The position numbers were made by a program, and so were the translations under genes. 64,000 nt of DNA, from NCBI RefSeq assembly GCF_019209935.1, contig NZ_JAHUTN010000005.1:124001-188000 (forward strand). Reading direction: 5' to 3'. Below, in pieces: positions 1-8,695 of this stretch. Under the pieces are notes generated by a model. That model did not search any database and had not been told where the DNA came from. It saw nothing but the letters and a program-made list of their open reading frames with translations. Numbering within the stretch: the first letter of the stretch is position 1; each line of letters begins with the position of its first letter. This stretch comes from Corynebacterium sp. TAE3-ERU16. Lineage in GTDB: Bacteria > Actinomycetota > Actinomycetes > Mycobacteriales > Mycobacteriaceae.

Positions 1-519
1 GACAACAAGCTGCAGCAGATCGTCGAGTTCCAGCACGTCAAGCCGGGCAAGGGCCCCGCTTTCGTGCGGACCAAGCTCAAGGACGTCGTCTCGGGCAAGG
101 TTGTGGACAAGACCTTCAACGCCGGCGTCAAGGTCGAGACGGCGACGGTCGACCGCCGCGACATGACCTACCTCTACCATGACGGCACCTCCTACGTGCT
201 CATGGACGCCAAGACCTTCGAGCAGATCGAGGTCGGCGACCATCTCATGGGTGACGGCGCGAAGTTCCTCCTCGAGAACATGACCGTCCAGGTTTCCTTC
301 CACGAGGGTGAGCCGCTCTTCGTGGAGCTGCCGATCGCCGTCGAGCTCAAGGTCGAGCACACCGACCCGGGCCTGCAGGGTGACCGCTCCACCGGTGGAA
401 CCAAGCCCGCGACGCTCGAGAGCGGAGCCGAGATCCAGGTCCCGCTGTTCATCGAGACCGGCAACGTCCTCAAGGTGGACACCCGCAACGGCTCCTACCT
501 CTCCCGCGTCAACAACTGA
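1..519 (+). CDS. efp: Elongation factor P, 5' end cut off by the window
   Basis: EF-P binds beside the peptidyl-tRNA and rescues ribosomes stalled on polyproline stretches. The reading frame is already open at base 1, and 172 residues are visible out of about 187, so roughly 15 N-terminal residues lie outside. The tip loop reads [11 protein letters not shown], with its Lys at visible residue 17. The proline-flanked PGKGP form is the actinobacterial type that works without lysine modification (family knowledge). The C-terminal OB domain carries the signature [16 protein letters not shown] and VPLFI. nusB follows after 20 bases, so the two are probably co-transcribed, as is usual in Corynebacterium. 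Confidence 0.97.
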   Translation, partial: DNKLQQIVEFQHVKPGKGPAFVRTKLKDVVSGKVVDKTFNAGVKVETATVDRRDMTYLYHDGTSYVLMDAKTFEQIEVGDHLMGDGAKFLLENMTVQVSFHEGEPLFVELPIAVELKVEHTDPGLQGDRSTGGTKPATLESGAEIQVPLFIETGNVLKVDTRNGSYLSRVNN

Positions 520-539
520 TCGCCGGGGCCGATCCAGCT

Positions 540-1184
540 GTGACTGACAAAGACAACCGAGCGGACGCCGGAAGGCGTCCGCCCCACAAGCGTCGCGGTG
601 CCCGTTTCCGTGCGCGTCGCCGCGCCGTGGACATCCTCTTCGAGGCGGAGGCCCGCGACGTCGACCCCGTCGCGATCGTCGAGGACCGGGTGGAACTGTC
701 CCGCCTGCCGCAGCCCGACGTCGCTCCGATCGCGGACTACACCCGGACGATCGTCGAGGGCACGGCCTACGAGCTGGACCGCGTCGATGAGACGATCTCG
801 AGGTACCTGGTCGAGGACTGGACGTTCGGGCGGCTGCCGGCCGTCGAACGGGCGATCCTGCGGGTCGCGGTCTGGGAGCTGCTCTTCAACCCGGACGTCC
901 CGCCCGTGGCCGCCATCGATGAGGCCGTCCGGCTCACCGGAGACTACTCCTCCGACACCGCACAGGCCTACGTCAACGCGGTGCTCGACTCGGTGGCCGG
1001 CAACCTCGACTCGCTGCGTGCCGGGGAACCGGAGCCCGAGGCGCCGGACTTCCTCGACGCCGGTGACCCGACGGATGACGAGGACGATCCCGGTTATCAG
1101 TCCGGGGGCGAGGCCGAATTCCGGGTCACGGACGCCGGTGGTGCGGTCAACCCCGTTCCGGAAGGGTCCGACACGGCCCGCTGA
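540..1184 (+). CDS. nusB: Transcription antitermination factor NusB
   Basis: NusB pairs with NusE (ribosomal S10) on boxA RNA and supports antitermination of rRNA operons. The 214-residue product starts at GTG 540. Its helical NusB core spans about residues 22-162, with [17 protein letters not shown] near the start and [20 protein letters not shown] (residues 89-108), the most conserved helix of the family. Residues 163-214 form an acidic, Pro/Asp-rich tail absent from the short ~140-residue NusB proteins; such tails are common in corynebacteria. The gene follows efp by 20 bases and is followed by a hairpin that probably ends the transcript. Confidence 0.95.
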   Translation: MTDKDNRADAGRRPPHKRRGARFRARRRAVDILFEAEARDVDPVAIVEDRVELSRLPQPDVAPIADYTRTIVEGTAYELDRVDETISRYLVEDWTFGRLPAVERAILRVAVWELLFNPDVPPVAAIDEAVRLTGDYSSDTAQAYVNAVLDSVAGNLDSLRAGEPEPEAPDFLDAGDPTDDEDDPGYQSGGEAEFRVTDAGGAVNPVPEGSDTAR

Positions 1185-1203
1185 CACCGCGAATGGTGAA
1201 TTG

Positions 1204-1240
1204 ATTCCCCGGATACCCGATGACGGGTACCGGGGAATTT
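1204..1240 (+). terminator. Hairpin terminator after nusB
   Basis: ATTCCCCGG-A-TACCC and GGGTACCGGGGAAT form a 14-bp stem with one bulged A and the 6-base loop gatgac, followed by a short TTT. It sits 20 bases after the nusB stop and just before the ppk2 promoter, so it probably separates the two transcripts. Confidence 0.7.
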
Positions 1241-1253
1241 CCGTTGTTGCGGC

Positions 1254-1259
1254 TACCAT
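1254..1259 (+). promoter_or_regulatory. -10 element for a leaderless ppk2 mRNA
   Basis: TACCAT ends 6 bases before the ATG at 1266, and no Shine-Dalgarno sequence lies between. An mRNA starting at or next to the A of the ATG is expected. No clear -35 is visible. Confidence 0.55.
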
Positions 1260-1265
1260 GACGAC

Positions 1266-2117
1266 ATGGCAAATTTCAGTACGGAAGACGCGAAGGAACT
1301 CCGGGTCGGGAAGGACTTCGTCATCGCGGACGTCGATCCCGGATCCACCCCGAACTTCAAGGGGGACAAGGACAAACTGAAGAAGGAGTTCTCCGAGATC
1401 GACGACGAGCTCGCGGAGCTCCAGGAGATGCTCTACGCCAACGGACGGGTGCACGGTGACGGTGCCGGGGCGGTCCTCCTCGTCCTCCAGGGCATGGACA
1501 CCGCGGGCAAGGGCGGTGTGGTCCGACACGTGCTCGGGATCGTCGACCCGCAGGGCGTGGACCTGGCCGCCTTCGGGAAGCCGACCGAGGAGGAGCTCGC
1601 ACACGACTTCCTCTGGCGGATCCGGAAGAAGCTGCCCCGTCCCGGACGCATCGGCGTCTTCGACCGCTCCCACTACGAGGATGTGCTCATCCACCGTGTC
1701 CACGGGCTGTCGCCGGCGGACGAGATCGAGCGACGCTACGGTGCGATCGTGGATTTCGAGCGGGAGCTCGCTGAATCCGGTGTCCGGGTCGTGAAGGTCA
1801 TGCTGCATATCAGCCCAGAGTTCCAGCGGGAGAACCTCGAGGAACGACTGGAACGCGCCGACAAGCACTGGAAGTACAACCCGGGCGATGTCACCGAGCG
1901 GGGCTACTGGGAGGAGTACCAGGAGGCGTACGAGATCGCCCTGCGCCGCACGTCCACGGATTTCGCCCCCTGGTACTGCGTGCCGGGGGACGACAAACCC
2001 TACGCGCGGATGGTGGTGAAGTATCTCCTGCTGGATGCGCTCCGGTCCATGGATCTGGAGTGGCCCGAACCCGATTTCGACGTGGCGGAGGAGAAACGGC
2101 GTCTCGCGGAGAGCTGA
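1266..2117 (+). CDS. PPK2-family polyphosphate:nucleotide phosphotransferase
   Basis: Members of this family transfer phosphate between inorganic polyphosphate and nucleotides in the cytosol. The 283-residue protein has the PPK2 fold signatures: a Walker A-like GMDTAGKGG at residues 76-84, a Walker B/lid motif FDRSHYEDV at residues 132-140, and the conserved KHWKYNPGD segment. Its length fits single-domain PPK2 enzymes. Whether it prefers AMP, ADP or GDP cannot be read from the sequence, so no ppk2 class is assigned. It appears to have its own leaderless promoter and ends 3 bases from the convergent YbjN-like gene. Confidence 0.9.
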   Translation: MANFSTEDAKELRVGKDFVIADVDPGSTPNFKGDKDKLKKEFSEIDDELAELQEMLYANGRVHGDGAGAVLLVLQGMDTAGKGGVVRHVLGIVDPQGVDLAAFGKPTEEELAHDFLWRIRKKLPRPGRIGVFDRSHYEDVLIHRVHGLSPADEIERRYGAIVDFERELAESGVRVVKVMLHISPEFQRENLEERLERADKHWKYNPGDVTERGYWEEYQEAYEIALRRTSTDFAPWYCVPGDDKPYARMVVKYLLLDALRSMDLEWPEPDFDVAEEKRRLAES

Positions 2118-2120
2118 TCC

Positions 2121-3011
2121 TCAGGGGAGGGGACACACGGCGGGGGCCTGCAGTCGATCCGAGACGTGGTGCAGGCCGGCCTGCATCCAGCGCAGCTTCC
2201 GGTCGAGGGTCTCCGCCAGAACCGCGTCGTCGATTTCGCGGGGGCAGAAGACCAGGGCGGTCGCCTTGAGGACTATCTGGCCACGGGACGCGACGAAGTC
2301 GATGACGGGGCCGGCCGCTGACACGGTGAACTCGTTGCAGATGTGCAGGGTCATCGTCAGCAGGTTCGGGTCGTCGACGGGCAGTTCCGTCGGCCACCGA
2401 CCCTCGATCCTGTACCAGGGGGAATGATCCGCGGCGGTGATGGTGCACGGTACCGGGCCACGGCGGGCGGTCCCGTGGGTCACACCGACGGCCGTCGCCT
2501 CGAGACCGGACAACACGGCGTGGAGATGCGGGGGATCGACCCCGGGTCCGTTACCGGGGGCCGCTTCCGAGGACGGGATCACGTCGAACGCGGGCTTCGC
2601 CGGTACACCTCCGGGCAGCGCCTCCTCGGCGTACCCCATGAGGGTGCGTGTTCCGTCGTACGCGTAACGGGTGAAGTCGGCGACCGTCTCCGCGCCGATG
2701 CGGTCCGCGCACATGAGTGCGGCGGATGACACGAGGACGATGTGTCCGGGGGCGATGTCGGTGTTGTAGCCGGCGGACGGGAGGTCCCGACCGTGCGTGT
2801 ACCACGCCTGGACCAGATCGACGACGGCGCCGGAATTCTCCATCGTGGTGAGGCGTTTCCGCATCCCCGAGGCGATCAGGGAATCGCCGTCCGAGACCGT
2901 GAAGGTGAGGACCCACGTGTCGGTCTCGATCGTGAGGCGGTCTTCGCCGTGCTGCACGACGTGTCCGTCTGAGGTCAGGACGCGGGAGGCGGTCTCGAGG
3001 ATCGGGTTCAC
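2121..3011 (-). CDS. YbjN-like domain protein (A)
   Basis: Function unknown. The 296-residue protein starts at GTG (3011-3009). Residues about 1-140 resemble YbjN-type (type III chaperone-like fold) domains: an N-terminal helix, alternating strands such as TWVLTFTV and GHIVLVSSAALMC, and a helix DRIGAETVADFTRYAYDG. The second half is weaker but includes LLTMTLHICNEFTVS and VLAETLDRKLRWMQAGLHHV. No signal peptide or membrane span is seen. It is the last of three adjacent minus-strand genes of the same general type and converges on ppk2 with 3 bases between stops. YbjN proteins are often annotated as sensory transduction regulators without biochemical proof. Confidence 0.75.
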   Translation of the reverse strand: MNPILETASRVLTSDGHVVQHGEDRLTIETDTWVLTFTVSDGDSLIASGMRKRLTTMENSGAVVDLVQAWYTHGRDLPSAGYNTDIAPGHIVLVSSAALMCADRIGAETVADFTRYAYDGTRTLMGYAEEALPGGVPAKPAFDVIPSSEAAPGNGPGVDPPHLHAVLSGLEATAVGVTHGTARRGPVPCTITAADHSPWYRIEGRWPTELPVDDPNLLTMTLHICNEFTVSAAGPVIDFVASRGQIVLKATALVFCPREIDDAVLAETLDRKLRWMQAGLHHVSDRLQAPAVCPLP

Positions 3012-3049
3012 TGGTATCGGGCCTTCGGAGGGGATCGGGGGCCGGGTGG

Positions 3050-3550
3050 TCAGGCGTCGGTGGGCGGCTGGTCCCGGATGCTCTCGCGGATGGAGTCGGC
3101 GATCTCGGTCAACGCGCTCTGCGCCGCGAGAACGACGTCGACGCCGGAGCGTACCGCGGCGGTGAGCTGCGGTGCGGTCATGCCTGCAGCGAGGAGGGTC
3201 TCGCTCTCGGTGCGGAGAATGAGCTGCTCGGTGCGGTCGACGACGGTCGCCTTGACGTCGAAGCTCAGGGCGTTGAACCTGTTGGCGGCGAGGAACAGCG
3301 TCGGATCACCCGCCGCCGGATCACCACCGGTCGGTACATCCGCGCGGATGAGGAGGACTCCGCCACCGATGATGGCGAAGGTCACCTGCGTGCCGTTGAG
3401 GTTGGCGCCACCGACGGTCGGTTCCTCGGCCATGGCCAGTTCGACACCGAAACCCCGCATGACCCCGCGGACATCATCGAAGGTGACGGGGCCCACCGCT
3501 GCGGTGTCTCCGGCGGACGGGTTGACGGTGTTCTCGGCGTCGTTACTCAT
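3050..3550 (-). CDS. YbjN-like domain protein (B)
   Basis: Function unknown. The 166-residue cytosolic protein has a short disordered, acidic N-terminus and then one YbjN-like domain. Visible elements are VTFDDVRGVMRGFGVEL (first helix), VTFAIIGGGVLLIRADV, LFLAANRFNALSFDVKATVV and a C-terminal helix ending SIRESIRDQ. The ATG at 3550 overlaps the stop of the upstream gene (3543-4019) by 8 bases, which implies translational coupling and probably a joint function with protein C. The family match is by pattern only. Confidence 0.72.
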   Translation of the reverse strand: MSNDAENTVNPSAGDTAAVGPVTFDDVRGVMRGFGVELAMAEEPTVGGANLNGTQVTFAIIGGGVLLIRADVPTGGDPAAGDPTLFLAANRFNALSFDVKATVVDRTEQLILRTESETLLAAGMTAPQLTAAVRSGVDVVLAAQSALTEIADSIRESIRDQPPTDA

Positions 3551-4019
3551 GGTTGTGCTCCTGCCAGGTGACGAGATCGGGGAACTGCGAACCGAGCCAC
3601 TCGAAGCAGTTCACGGTGAGCTCGAGGGTGGACATCGTGAACGCCCCGACCTGATTCCGGGTCGCTCCCTCAGTGGCCAGTAGGCGCCGGTGCGCGTGCA
3701 CCGACAGGGTCCCGTCCGGGGATTCCGAGAAATGCAGGATCGGGGTGATCTGGGTCAGGTTCCATTCGTTGACCGCCGCGAGCATCTCCGGGGCGCGCTC
3801 CCGGGCGGGGGCGCCCCGCCACACGGCATCCGCGAGGATCTTGTCCTCGCGGATGAAGAATGCGAAGGCGGCGTTGGGGAAGCCGGTGCGGAGGATGTCG
3901 GGCGAGTCCTCGTCCCACAGCCATTTCAGGTCCTGGGAGTCCAGGATCTCGGAGACCCGGTCCAGATTGACCGGGGTGGGGACGTTCTCATTGTCGTCAA
4001 TGTCGTCATTGTCGGTCAC
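3543..4019 (-). CDS. YbjN-like domain protein (C)
   Basis: Function unknown. The 158-residue protein starts at GTG 4019, preceded by a good GAGGAGCT ribosome site. Its YbjN-like features are VNLDRVSEILDSQDLKW, AAFAFFIREDKILADAVWRG, the helix APEMLAAVNEWNLTQI and a second strand-helix unit GAFTMSTLELTVNCFEWLG. The N-terminus is a run of Asp/Asn. It is the first gene of the A-B-C group, which may be transcribed from a -10-like TATCAT at 4090-4085. The SRPBCC-epimerase gene lies 123 bases upstream on the same strand. Confidence 0.75.
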   Translation of the reverse strand: MTDNDDIDDNENVPTPVNLDRVSEILDSQDLKWLWDEDSPDILRTGFPNAAFAFFIREDKILADAVWRGAPARERAPEMLAAVNEWNLTQITPILHFSESPDGTLSVHAHRRLLATEGATRNQVGAFTMSTLELTVNCFEWLGSQFPDLVTWQEHNHE

Positions 4020-4084
4020 GGTGGCGCAGAGCTCCTCGTGTCACTGAATGGGGGCGGCGTGAGGACACCGCACGTGTCTGGCCA

Positions 4085-4090
4085 ATGATA
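4085..4090 (-). promoter_or_regulatory. Possible -10 element for the YbjN-like genes
   Basis: On the minus strand TATCAT stands about 65 bases before the GTG at 4019, in the gap after the epimerase gene. No convincing -35 is seen, so this is a weak call. Confidence 0.3.
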
Positions 4091-4142
4091 CCGGGGATGA
4101 GGGCCCTGCCGCTCACACGGTCCGACCGGACACCGGGTCGGG

Positions 4143-5537
4143 TCACGGGGTGGTCCCCGTGGAACCGAGAAGTTCCTCGCCACCGAGCTCGTGGGCGAGC
4201 GCGACGTCGATCGTCGGATGCCGGAATGTGTGTTCCAGCGATTCGAGGATCGTGGGGGCGACCCGTTGGTTGGCGAGGGCGATCTGCTCGGCCCCCTCAC
4301 TGCCGAGGAGGAGCTTCGGTCCGAGGGTCGGTATCTGGAGGAACGCCGGTCGGTTGAGCTCGCTGGCGAGCGCCTCGGTCATCTCCGCGTTGCGGACGGG
4401 GTTGGGGGCCGTGGCGTTGATCGGGCCGCTGAGCGCGGGGTCGACGATCGCGCGGCAGTAGATGTCCGTGAGGTCGTCGATCGAGATCCAGCTGAACCAG
4501 ATCGACCCGTCACCGAACTTTCCACCGAGCCCCGCCGAGAACAGCATCTTCAGCAGGGGGAGCACCCCGCCCGTGCCGGCGAGCACGATGCCGGTCCGGA
4601 TGTTGACGACCCGTTTCCCGGCGTCGGTGGCGGGTTGGCACGCCCGCTCCCAGTCCCGGCACACCTCGGCGAGGAATCCTTCTCCCGGAGCGGACACGTC
4701 GGTGAGGATCTCGTCGCCGCGGTCGTGGCCGTAGAAACCGATGGCCGAGGCGCAGATCATCGTGCGGCAGCCGGGGGAGGCGGCGACGAGTTCGGCGAGG
4801 TACCGCGTCGGCGCCGTCCTCGACTCCCGGATCGAGCGCTTGTGGCCCTCGGTGAATCGGCCGAGCAACGGTTCGCCCGCGAGGTGGACGAGGACGTCGA
4901 CCCCACTCAGCAGATCGGGGTCGGGATCGGAGGGATTCCACGCGCGCGTGTCCTCCCGATCGTCCACGTTTCCCCGCCGGAGCCTGATGACGGTGTGCCC
5001 TGCGGTGCCGAGCTGTGCGCACAGGGCGCGGCCGACGGTACCTCCGGAGCCGGTGACCGCGATGGTCAGCCGACGGGGATTTCCGTCGTCGTCCCGCAGT
5101 TCCCCGGGGGTGTGGGCGGACAATCGCGCCAGGAACTTCAGGTCCTCGAACAACTGGTGCTGGCGGTAGGCGAACAATCCGGTCAACGTGGATCCGGGGA
5201 CACGGGTGGTGACCTCGTCCGTGATGACGGTCCCGCCGGGCGCGTCGGCGAAGGTGTGCACGTGCCGCCAGTTGGCCAGGGCCCTGAGTGGCGCCGACAC
5301 GCAGACATCCGTGAACCGGTGGCCCCGGCGGTACCCCGAGAGGTCGTGCCGGGCGACCCACTTGAGGCCGGCGGGGAGGCTGAACACGGTCGTTCCGTCG
5401 GAGAGACGGCTGGCCTCCCGGACCGGGGTCATGGGGGCGAACGGGGGAGACAGGCGCACGACCGCTCCGGTACGCGTGTGCCAGTCCCAGACGTCCTCCC
5501 TGTCGAAGGGCACGAAGTGGCTGGTCGTCAGGCTCAT
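4143..5537 (-). CDS. TIGR01777-type NAD-dependent epimerase/SDR protein with N-terminal SRPBCC domain
   Basis: This is a two-domain protein of 464 residues. Residues 1 to about 150 look like an SRPBCC ligand-binding domain (FVPFDREDVWDWHTRTGAVV, then FTDVCVSAPL and RHVHTFADAPGGTVITDEV). Residues about 155-464 form an extended-SDR Rossmann domain with the dinucleotide motif VTGSGGTVGRALC, VLVHLAGEPL, an ASAIGFYG segment that holds the catalytic Tyr, and a C-terminal DUF1731-like part (NATAPNPVRNAEMTEAL). TIGR01777 proteins are related to E. coli YfcH and have no firmly known substrate. The SRPBCC fusion is seen in other actinobacteria. It is divergent from pyrR with 152 bases between. Confidence 0.87.
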   Translation of the reverse strand: MSLTTSHFVPFDREDVWDWHTRTGAVVRLSPPFAPMTPVREASRLSDGTTVFSLPAGLKWVARHDLSGYRRGHRFTDVCVSAPLRALANWRHVHTFADAPGGTVITDEVTTRVPGSTLTGLFAYRQHQLFEDLKFLARLSAHTPGELRDDDGNPRRLTIAVTGSGGTVGRALCAQLGTAGHTVIRLRRGNVDDREDTRAWNPSDPDPDLLSGVDVLVHLAGEPLLGRFTEGHKRSIRESRTAPTRYLAELVAASPGCRTMICASAIGFYGHDRGDEILTDVSAPGEGFLAEVCRDWERACQPATDAGKRVVNIRTGIVLAGTGGVLPLLKMLFSAGLGGKFGDGSIWFSWISIDDLTDIYCRAIVDPALSGPINATAPNPVRNAEMTEALASELNRPAFLQIPTLGPKLLLGSEGAEQIALANQRVAPTILESLEHTFRHPTIDVALAHELGGEELLGSTGTTP

Positions 5538-5616
5538 GCTGGCGCTCCCGTCGTCAGTTCCACCGCCGGATGGGTGGTTCCGGCGGAGAAGCGTTTCCCG
5601 TCGGTTCCGGTGGTGC

Positions 5617-5622
5617 TAGGGT
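5617..5622 (+). promoter_or_regulatory. -10 element of the pyrimidine operon
   Basis: TAGGGT, with a poor -35-like TTCCCG 16 bases upstream, would start a leader of about 60 bases that contains the PyrR-binding loop. It is the only TAnnnT in a suitable place before pyrR. Confidence 0.45.
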
Positions 5623-5659
5623 GATCATCGTAGTTCAAGCATAGGCATCCTTTAAGGAA

Positions 5660-5684
5660 CCGCACCGTGAGGCGGGAAAGGAGG
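5660..5684 (+). promoter_or_regulatory. PyrR-binding RNA loop overlapping the pyrR ribosome site
   Basis: In the leader, CCGC (5660-5663) can pair with GCGG (5672-5675), presenting a loop ACCGTGAG. Its core CCGTGA fits the CNGNGA hexaloop recognised by PyrR in Bacillus and mycobacteria. The ribosome-binding AGGAGG (5679-5684) begins 4 bases after the stem and lies 6 bases before the ATG. No terminator hairpin follows, so repression by PyrR-UMP would act on translation, as described for Mycobacterium smegmatis. The closing A-G of the loop is non-canonical. Confidence 0.6.
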
Positions 5685-5689
5685 TCACG

Positions 5690-6262
5690 ATGAGCGGACA
5701 CGATCAACCGGTGAAGACGGAGCTGCTGTCAGCGGACGATGTCAACCGGACGGTCGCGCGCATCGCGCACCAGATCATTGAGAAGACGGCCCTGGACTCT
5801 GCGGAGTCGGGTCGCGTCATTCTGTTGGGGATCCCCTCCGGGGGAGTGCCCCTCGCACGGCGGCTGAAGAGCAGGATCGCGGAGTTTTCGGGGGTGGACA
5901 TCTCCTGCGGTTCGCTGGACATCACGCTCTACCGGGACGACCTGCGTTCGCGCGGGCACCGGGCGCTGCAGCCCACCGACGTGCCCGCCGGGGGAATCGA
6001 CGGTGCGACCGTCATCCTCGTCGACGACGTCCTCTACTCCGGACGCACCATCCGCGCCGCACTCGACGCCCTGCGCGACCTGGGGCGGCCCGACGTCATC
6101 CAGTTGGCGGTCCTGGTGGATCGCGGTCACCGGCAGCTGCCCATCCGCGCCGACTACGTCGGGAAGAACATCCCGACCTCCCGTTCCGAGGACGTCGACG
6201 TCCTGCTCGAAGACATCGACGGCCGGGACGCCGTCGTACTGACCCGCCCCGACGGGGCGTGA
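5690..6262 (+). CDS. pyrR: PyrR bifunctional pyr operon regulator / uracil phosphoribosyltransferase
   Basis: PyrR senses UMP/PRPP, binds a specific RNA loop in pyr leaders, and has weak uracil phosphoribosyltransferase activity. The 190-residue product has the PRPP-binding loop [13 protein letters not shown] (residues 108-120), the flexible-loop region [11 protein letters not shown], and RGHRALQP that follows it. It starts at ATG 5690 behind a near-perfect AGGAGG, and a candidate PyrR loop sits directly before that site. It is the first gene of pyrR-pyrB-pyrC-carA-carB-pyrF; pyrB follows after 10 bases. Confidence 0.96.
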   Translation: MSGHDQPVKTELLSADDVNRTVARIAHQIIEKTALDSAESGRVILLGIPSGGVPLARRLKSRIAEFSGVDISCGSLDITLYRDDLRSRGHRALQPTDVPAGGIDGATVILVDDVLYSGRTIRAALDALRDLGRPDVIQLAVLVDRGHRQLPIRADYVGKNIPTSRSEDVDVLLEDIDGRDAVVLTRPDGA

Positions 6263-6272
6263 GGGATACCCC

Positions 6273-7196
6273 ATGAAGCATCTGCTCAGTATCAAGGACC
6301 TCGACCGTGACCAGATCATCGGTCTGATGGATGAGGCCGACCGGTTCCGGGAGGCACTCGAGGGGCGTGAGGTGAAGAAGCTCCCGACGCTCCGCGGCCG
6401 GACCATCTTCACCGTCTTCTACGAGAATTCGACCCGCACCCGTTCGTCGTTCGAGACCGCGGGCAAATGGATGAGCGCGGACGTCATCAACATCTCCGCC
6501 TCATCGTCCTCGGTGAAGAAGGGGGAATCGCTGAAGGACACGGGGCTGACCCTGAAGGCCGTCGGCGCCGACGCACTCATCATCCGGCATCCGTCCTCGG
6601 GCGCCGCGCAGCAGCTCGCGCAGTGGGTCGCGCCCGGTGGTGACGGGCCGAGCGTCATCAACGCCGGCGACGGCGCTCACCAGCACCCCACACAGGCGCT
6701 CCTCGACGCCGTCACCATGCGCCAGCGGCTCGGCTCCGTCGAGGGACGGAAGGTCGTCCTGGTCGGCGACTGCCTGCATTCCCGGGTCGTGCGCTCCAAC
6801 GTCGACCTGCTGTCGACCCTCGGCGCGGAGGTCGTGCTCGTCGCGCCGCCGACGCTCCTGCCCACCGGTGTGGAGAACTGGCCCGTGCGCACCGCGTGGT
6901 CCATGGACGACGAGATCGTCGACGCAGACGTGGTGATGATGCTCCGCGTCCAGCAGGAACGCATGCTCGGCGGTTTCTTCCCCTCGCACAGGGAGTACGC
7001 GAACCGGTACGGGCTGTCGAAGGACCGGCTCGCCCGGCTGAAGAAGGACTGCATCGTCATGCACCCCGGCCCGATGCTGCGCGGCATGGAGATCAACTAC
7101 AGCGTCGCCGACGCGCCGCAGACAGCTGTGCTGCAGCAGGTGTCCAACGGCGTCCACCTCCGGATGGCCGTCCTGTTCACCCTCCTGGCCGGCTGA
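6273..7196 (+). CDS. pyrB: Aspartate carbamoyltransferase catalytic subunit
   Basis: PyrB joins carbamoyl phosphate and aspartate to make carbamoyl aspartate, the first committed step of UMP synthesis. The 307-residue protein has the carbamoyl phosphate loop STRTRSSFE (residues 53-61), the [11 protein letters not shown] region, and the [14 protein letters not shown] motif. No pyrI regulatory subunit is encoded nearby, so it probably works as an unregulated trimer or in a complex with dihydroorotase. The ATG at 6273 follows GAGGGAT, 10 bases after the pyrR stop. Confidence 0.98.
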   Translation: MKHLLSIKDLDRDQIIGLMDEADRFREALEGREVKKLPTLRGRTIFTVFYENSTRTRSSFETAGKWMSADVINISASSSSVKKGESLKDTGLTLKAVGADALIIRHPSSGAAQQLAQWVAPGGDGPSVINAGDGAHQHPTQALLDAVTMRQRLGSVEGRKVVLVGDCLHSRVVRSNVDLLSTLGAEVVLVAPPTLLPTGVENWPVRTAWSMDDEIVDADVVMMLRVQQERMLGGFFPSHREYANRYGLSKDRLARLKKDCIVMHPGPMLRGMEINYSVADAPQTAVLQQVSNGVHLRMAVLFTLLAG

Positions 7197-7249
7197 TGGC
7201 CCGCCCCACCCCGAACCCTTCTCAGACATTCCCAGGACACGTGATTCCC

Positions 7250-8608
7250 ATGACTGCACCACATCCCTCCGACTGGCCCGCGACCGGCATTCTCGCTCCT
7301 GCGGAGCCGGGCACCCTCCTCATCACCGACGTCCGCCCCTACGGTGAGGGCGATCCGGTCAACGTACTGGTCACCGACGGCGTGATCACCTCACTCGACG
7401 CCGCATCCGACACCGCCGCCGACCGTCGCGTCGACGGTGCCGGCGGCGTGCTCCTGCCCGGCCTCGTCGACATGCACGTGCATCTGCGGGAACCCGGTCG
7501 CGAGGACACCGAGACGATCGCGACCGGCTCCGCCGCGGCGGCGAAGGGCGGGTTCACGGCCGTCTTCACCATGGCGAACACGACCCCGGTGACCGACCAG
7601 CCGATCATCGCCGAGTCGGTCTGGTTCAAGGGCCAGAACACCGGACTGTGTGACGTCCATCCGGTCGGCTCCATCACCAAGGGGCTTTCGGGTAAGGAGA
7701 TCACCGAGTTCGGCATGATGGCCGACTCCGCGGCAAAGGTCCGGATGTTCTCCGACGACGGTGTGTGCGTCTCCGATCCGCTGATCATGCGCCGGGCCCT
7801 CGAGTACGCCCGCGGCACCGAAGTGCTGCTGGCCCAGCACTGCGAGGATCCCCGTCTGACGCTGGGAGCCGTGGCCCACGAGGGGGAGGTCGCCGCCGAG
7901 CTCGGACTCCGGGGCTGGCCCCGTGCCGCCGAGGAATCCATCGTGATCCGGGACGCACTGCTCGCCCGCGACTACGGTGGTCGGGTGCACATCTGCCACG
8001 CGTCGACCGCGGGCACGGTCGAGCTGCTCACCTGGGCCCGCGAGCACGACATTCCGCTGACCTCCGAGGTCACGCCGCATCATCTTCTGCTGACCGATGA
8101 GCTCCTCACCTCCTACGACGGGCGGTACCGAGTGAACCCACCGCTGCGCGAGGACAGCGACACCCACGTCCTGCGGCAGGCCCTCCTCGACGGGATCATC
8201 GACTGTGTGTCCACCGACCACGCCCCCCACGGCTCCGAGGAGAAGTGCTGCGAGTTCGAGAACGCTCGACCGGGCATGCTCGGCCTCGAGACCTCGCTGG
8301 CCATCATCGCCCAGCTGTTCGTGGAGACCGGCCTCGCGGACTGGCGTTGGGTGGCGAAGGTGATGAGCGAGCGCCCGGCGGAGATCACCCGGCTCCCGGG
8401 CCACGGTCGACCGATCGCCGAGGGTGAACCCGCCAACCTGTGCGTCATCGATCCCGATTCCCGGTGGACCGCACGAGGTGCCGAGATGGCGTCGAAGGCG
8501 GAGAACACCCCCTATGAGGGGCGGGAGTTCTCCACGCGGGTCCGCGCGACCATCCTCCGGGGTCGGGTCACCTGCGAAGACGGCGTCGCGGCCGCGCCCC
8601 GGAACTGA
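7250..8608 (+). CDS. pyrC: Dihydroorotase
   Basis: PyrC cyclises carbamoyl aspartate to dihydroorotate. With the ATG at 7250 the protein has 452 residues, near the usual 430-450 of type I enzymes. Zinc ligands are visible in [10 protein letters not shown] (His76, His78) and [11 protein letters not shown] (Asp323), and the metal-bridging Asp of type I enzymes lies in FSDDG near residue 170. An in-frame ATG at 7196 overlaps the pyrB stop and would add 18 residues, but it has no ribosome site. AGGA lies 12 bases before 7250. GTG 7241 is also in frame but too close to that site. Confidence 0.95.
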   Translation: MTAPHPSDWPATGILAPAEPGTLLITDVRPYGEGDPVNVLVTDGVITSLDAASDTAADRRVDGAGGVLLPGLVDMHVHLREPGREDTETIATGSAAAAKGGFTAVFTMANTTPVTDQPIIAESVWFKGQNTGLCDVHPVGSITKGLSGKEITEFGMMADSAAKVRMFSDDGVCVSDPLIMRRALEYARGTEVLLAQHCEDPRLTLGAVAHEGEVAAELGLRGWPRAAEESIVIRDALLARDYGGRVHICHASTAGTVELLTWAREHDIPLTSEVTPHHLLLTDELLTSYDGRYRVNPPLREDSDTHVLRQALLDGIIDCVSTDHAPHGSEEKCCEFENARPGMLGLETSLAIIAQLFVETGLADWRWVAKVMSERPAEITRLPGHGRPIAEGEPANLCVIDPDSRWTARGAEMASKAENTPYEGREFSTRVRATILRGRVTCEDGVAAAPRN

Positions 8609-8636
8609 GCCCGGCGCGACCGACGAAGAGATTGAA

Positions 8637-8642
8637 TAGAAT
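8637..8642 (+). promoter_or_regulatory. Internal promoter (-10) before carA
   Basis: TAGAAT lies 8 bases before an in-frame ATG at 8651 and about 54 bases before the preferred GTG start of carA. It could supply extra carAB mRNA for arginine synthesis independently of PyrR. The surrounding 40 bases are markedly AT-richer than the genes around them. No clear -35 is visible. Confidence 0.5.
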
Positions 8643-8695
8643 ACAGCCCAATGAATAAAACTGATTCTCATCCCAGACCCCCGAAAGGCGGCCCC

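Noticed and set aside
495..1868. A 457-codon minus-strand open frame across nusB and ppk2
   Set aside because: It is antisense to two clear genes and lacks a plausible start.
7196..7249. An 18-residue longer pyrC starting at the ATG that overlaps the pyrB stop
   Set aside because: No ribosome site precedes it and the added residues fall outside the family. Coupled initiation there cannot be fully excluded.
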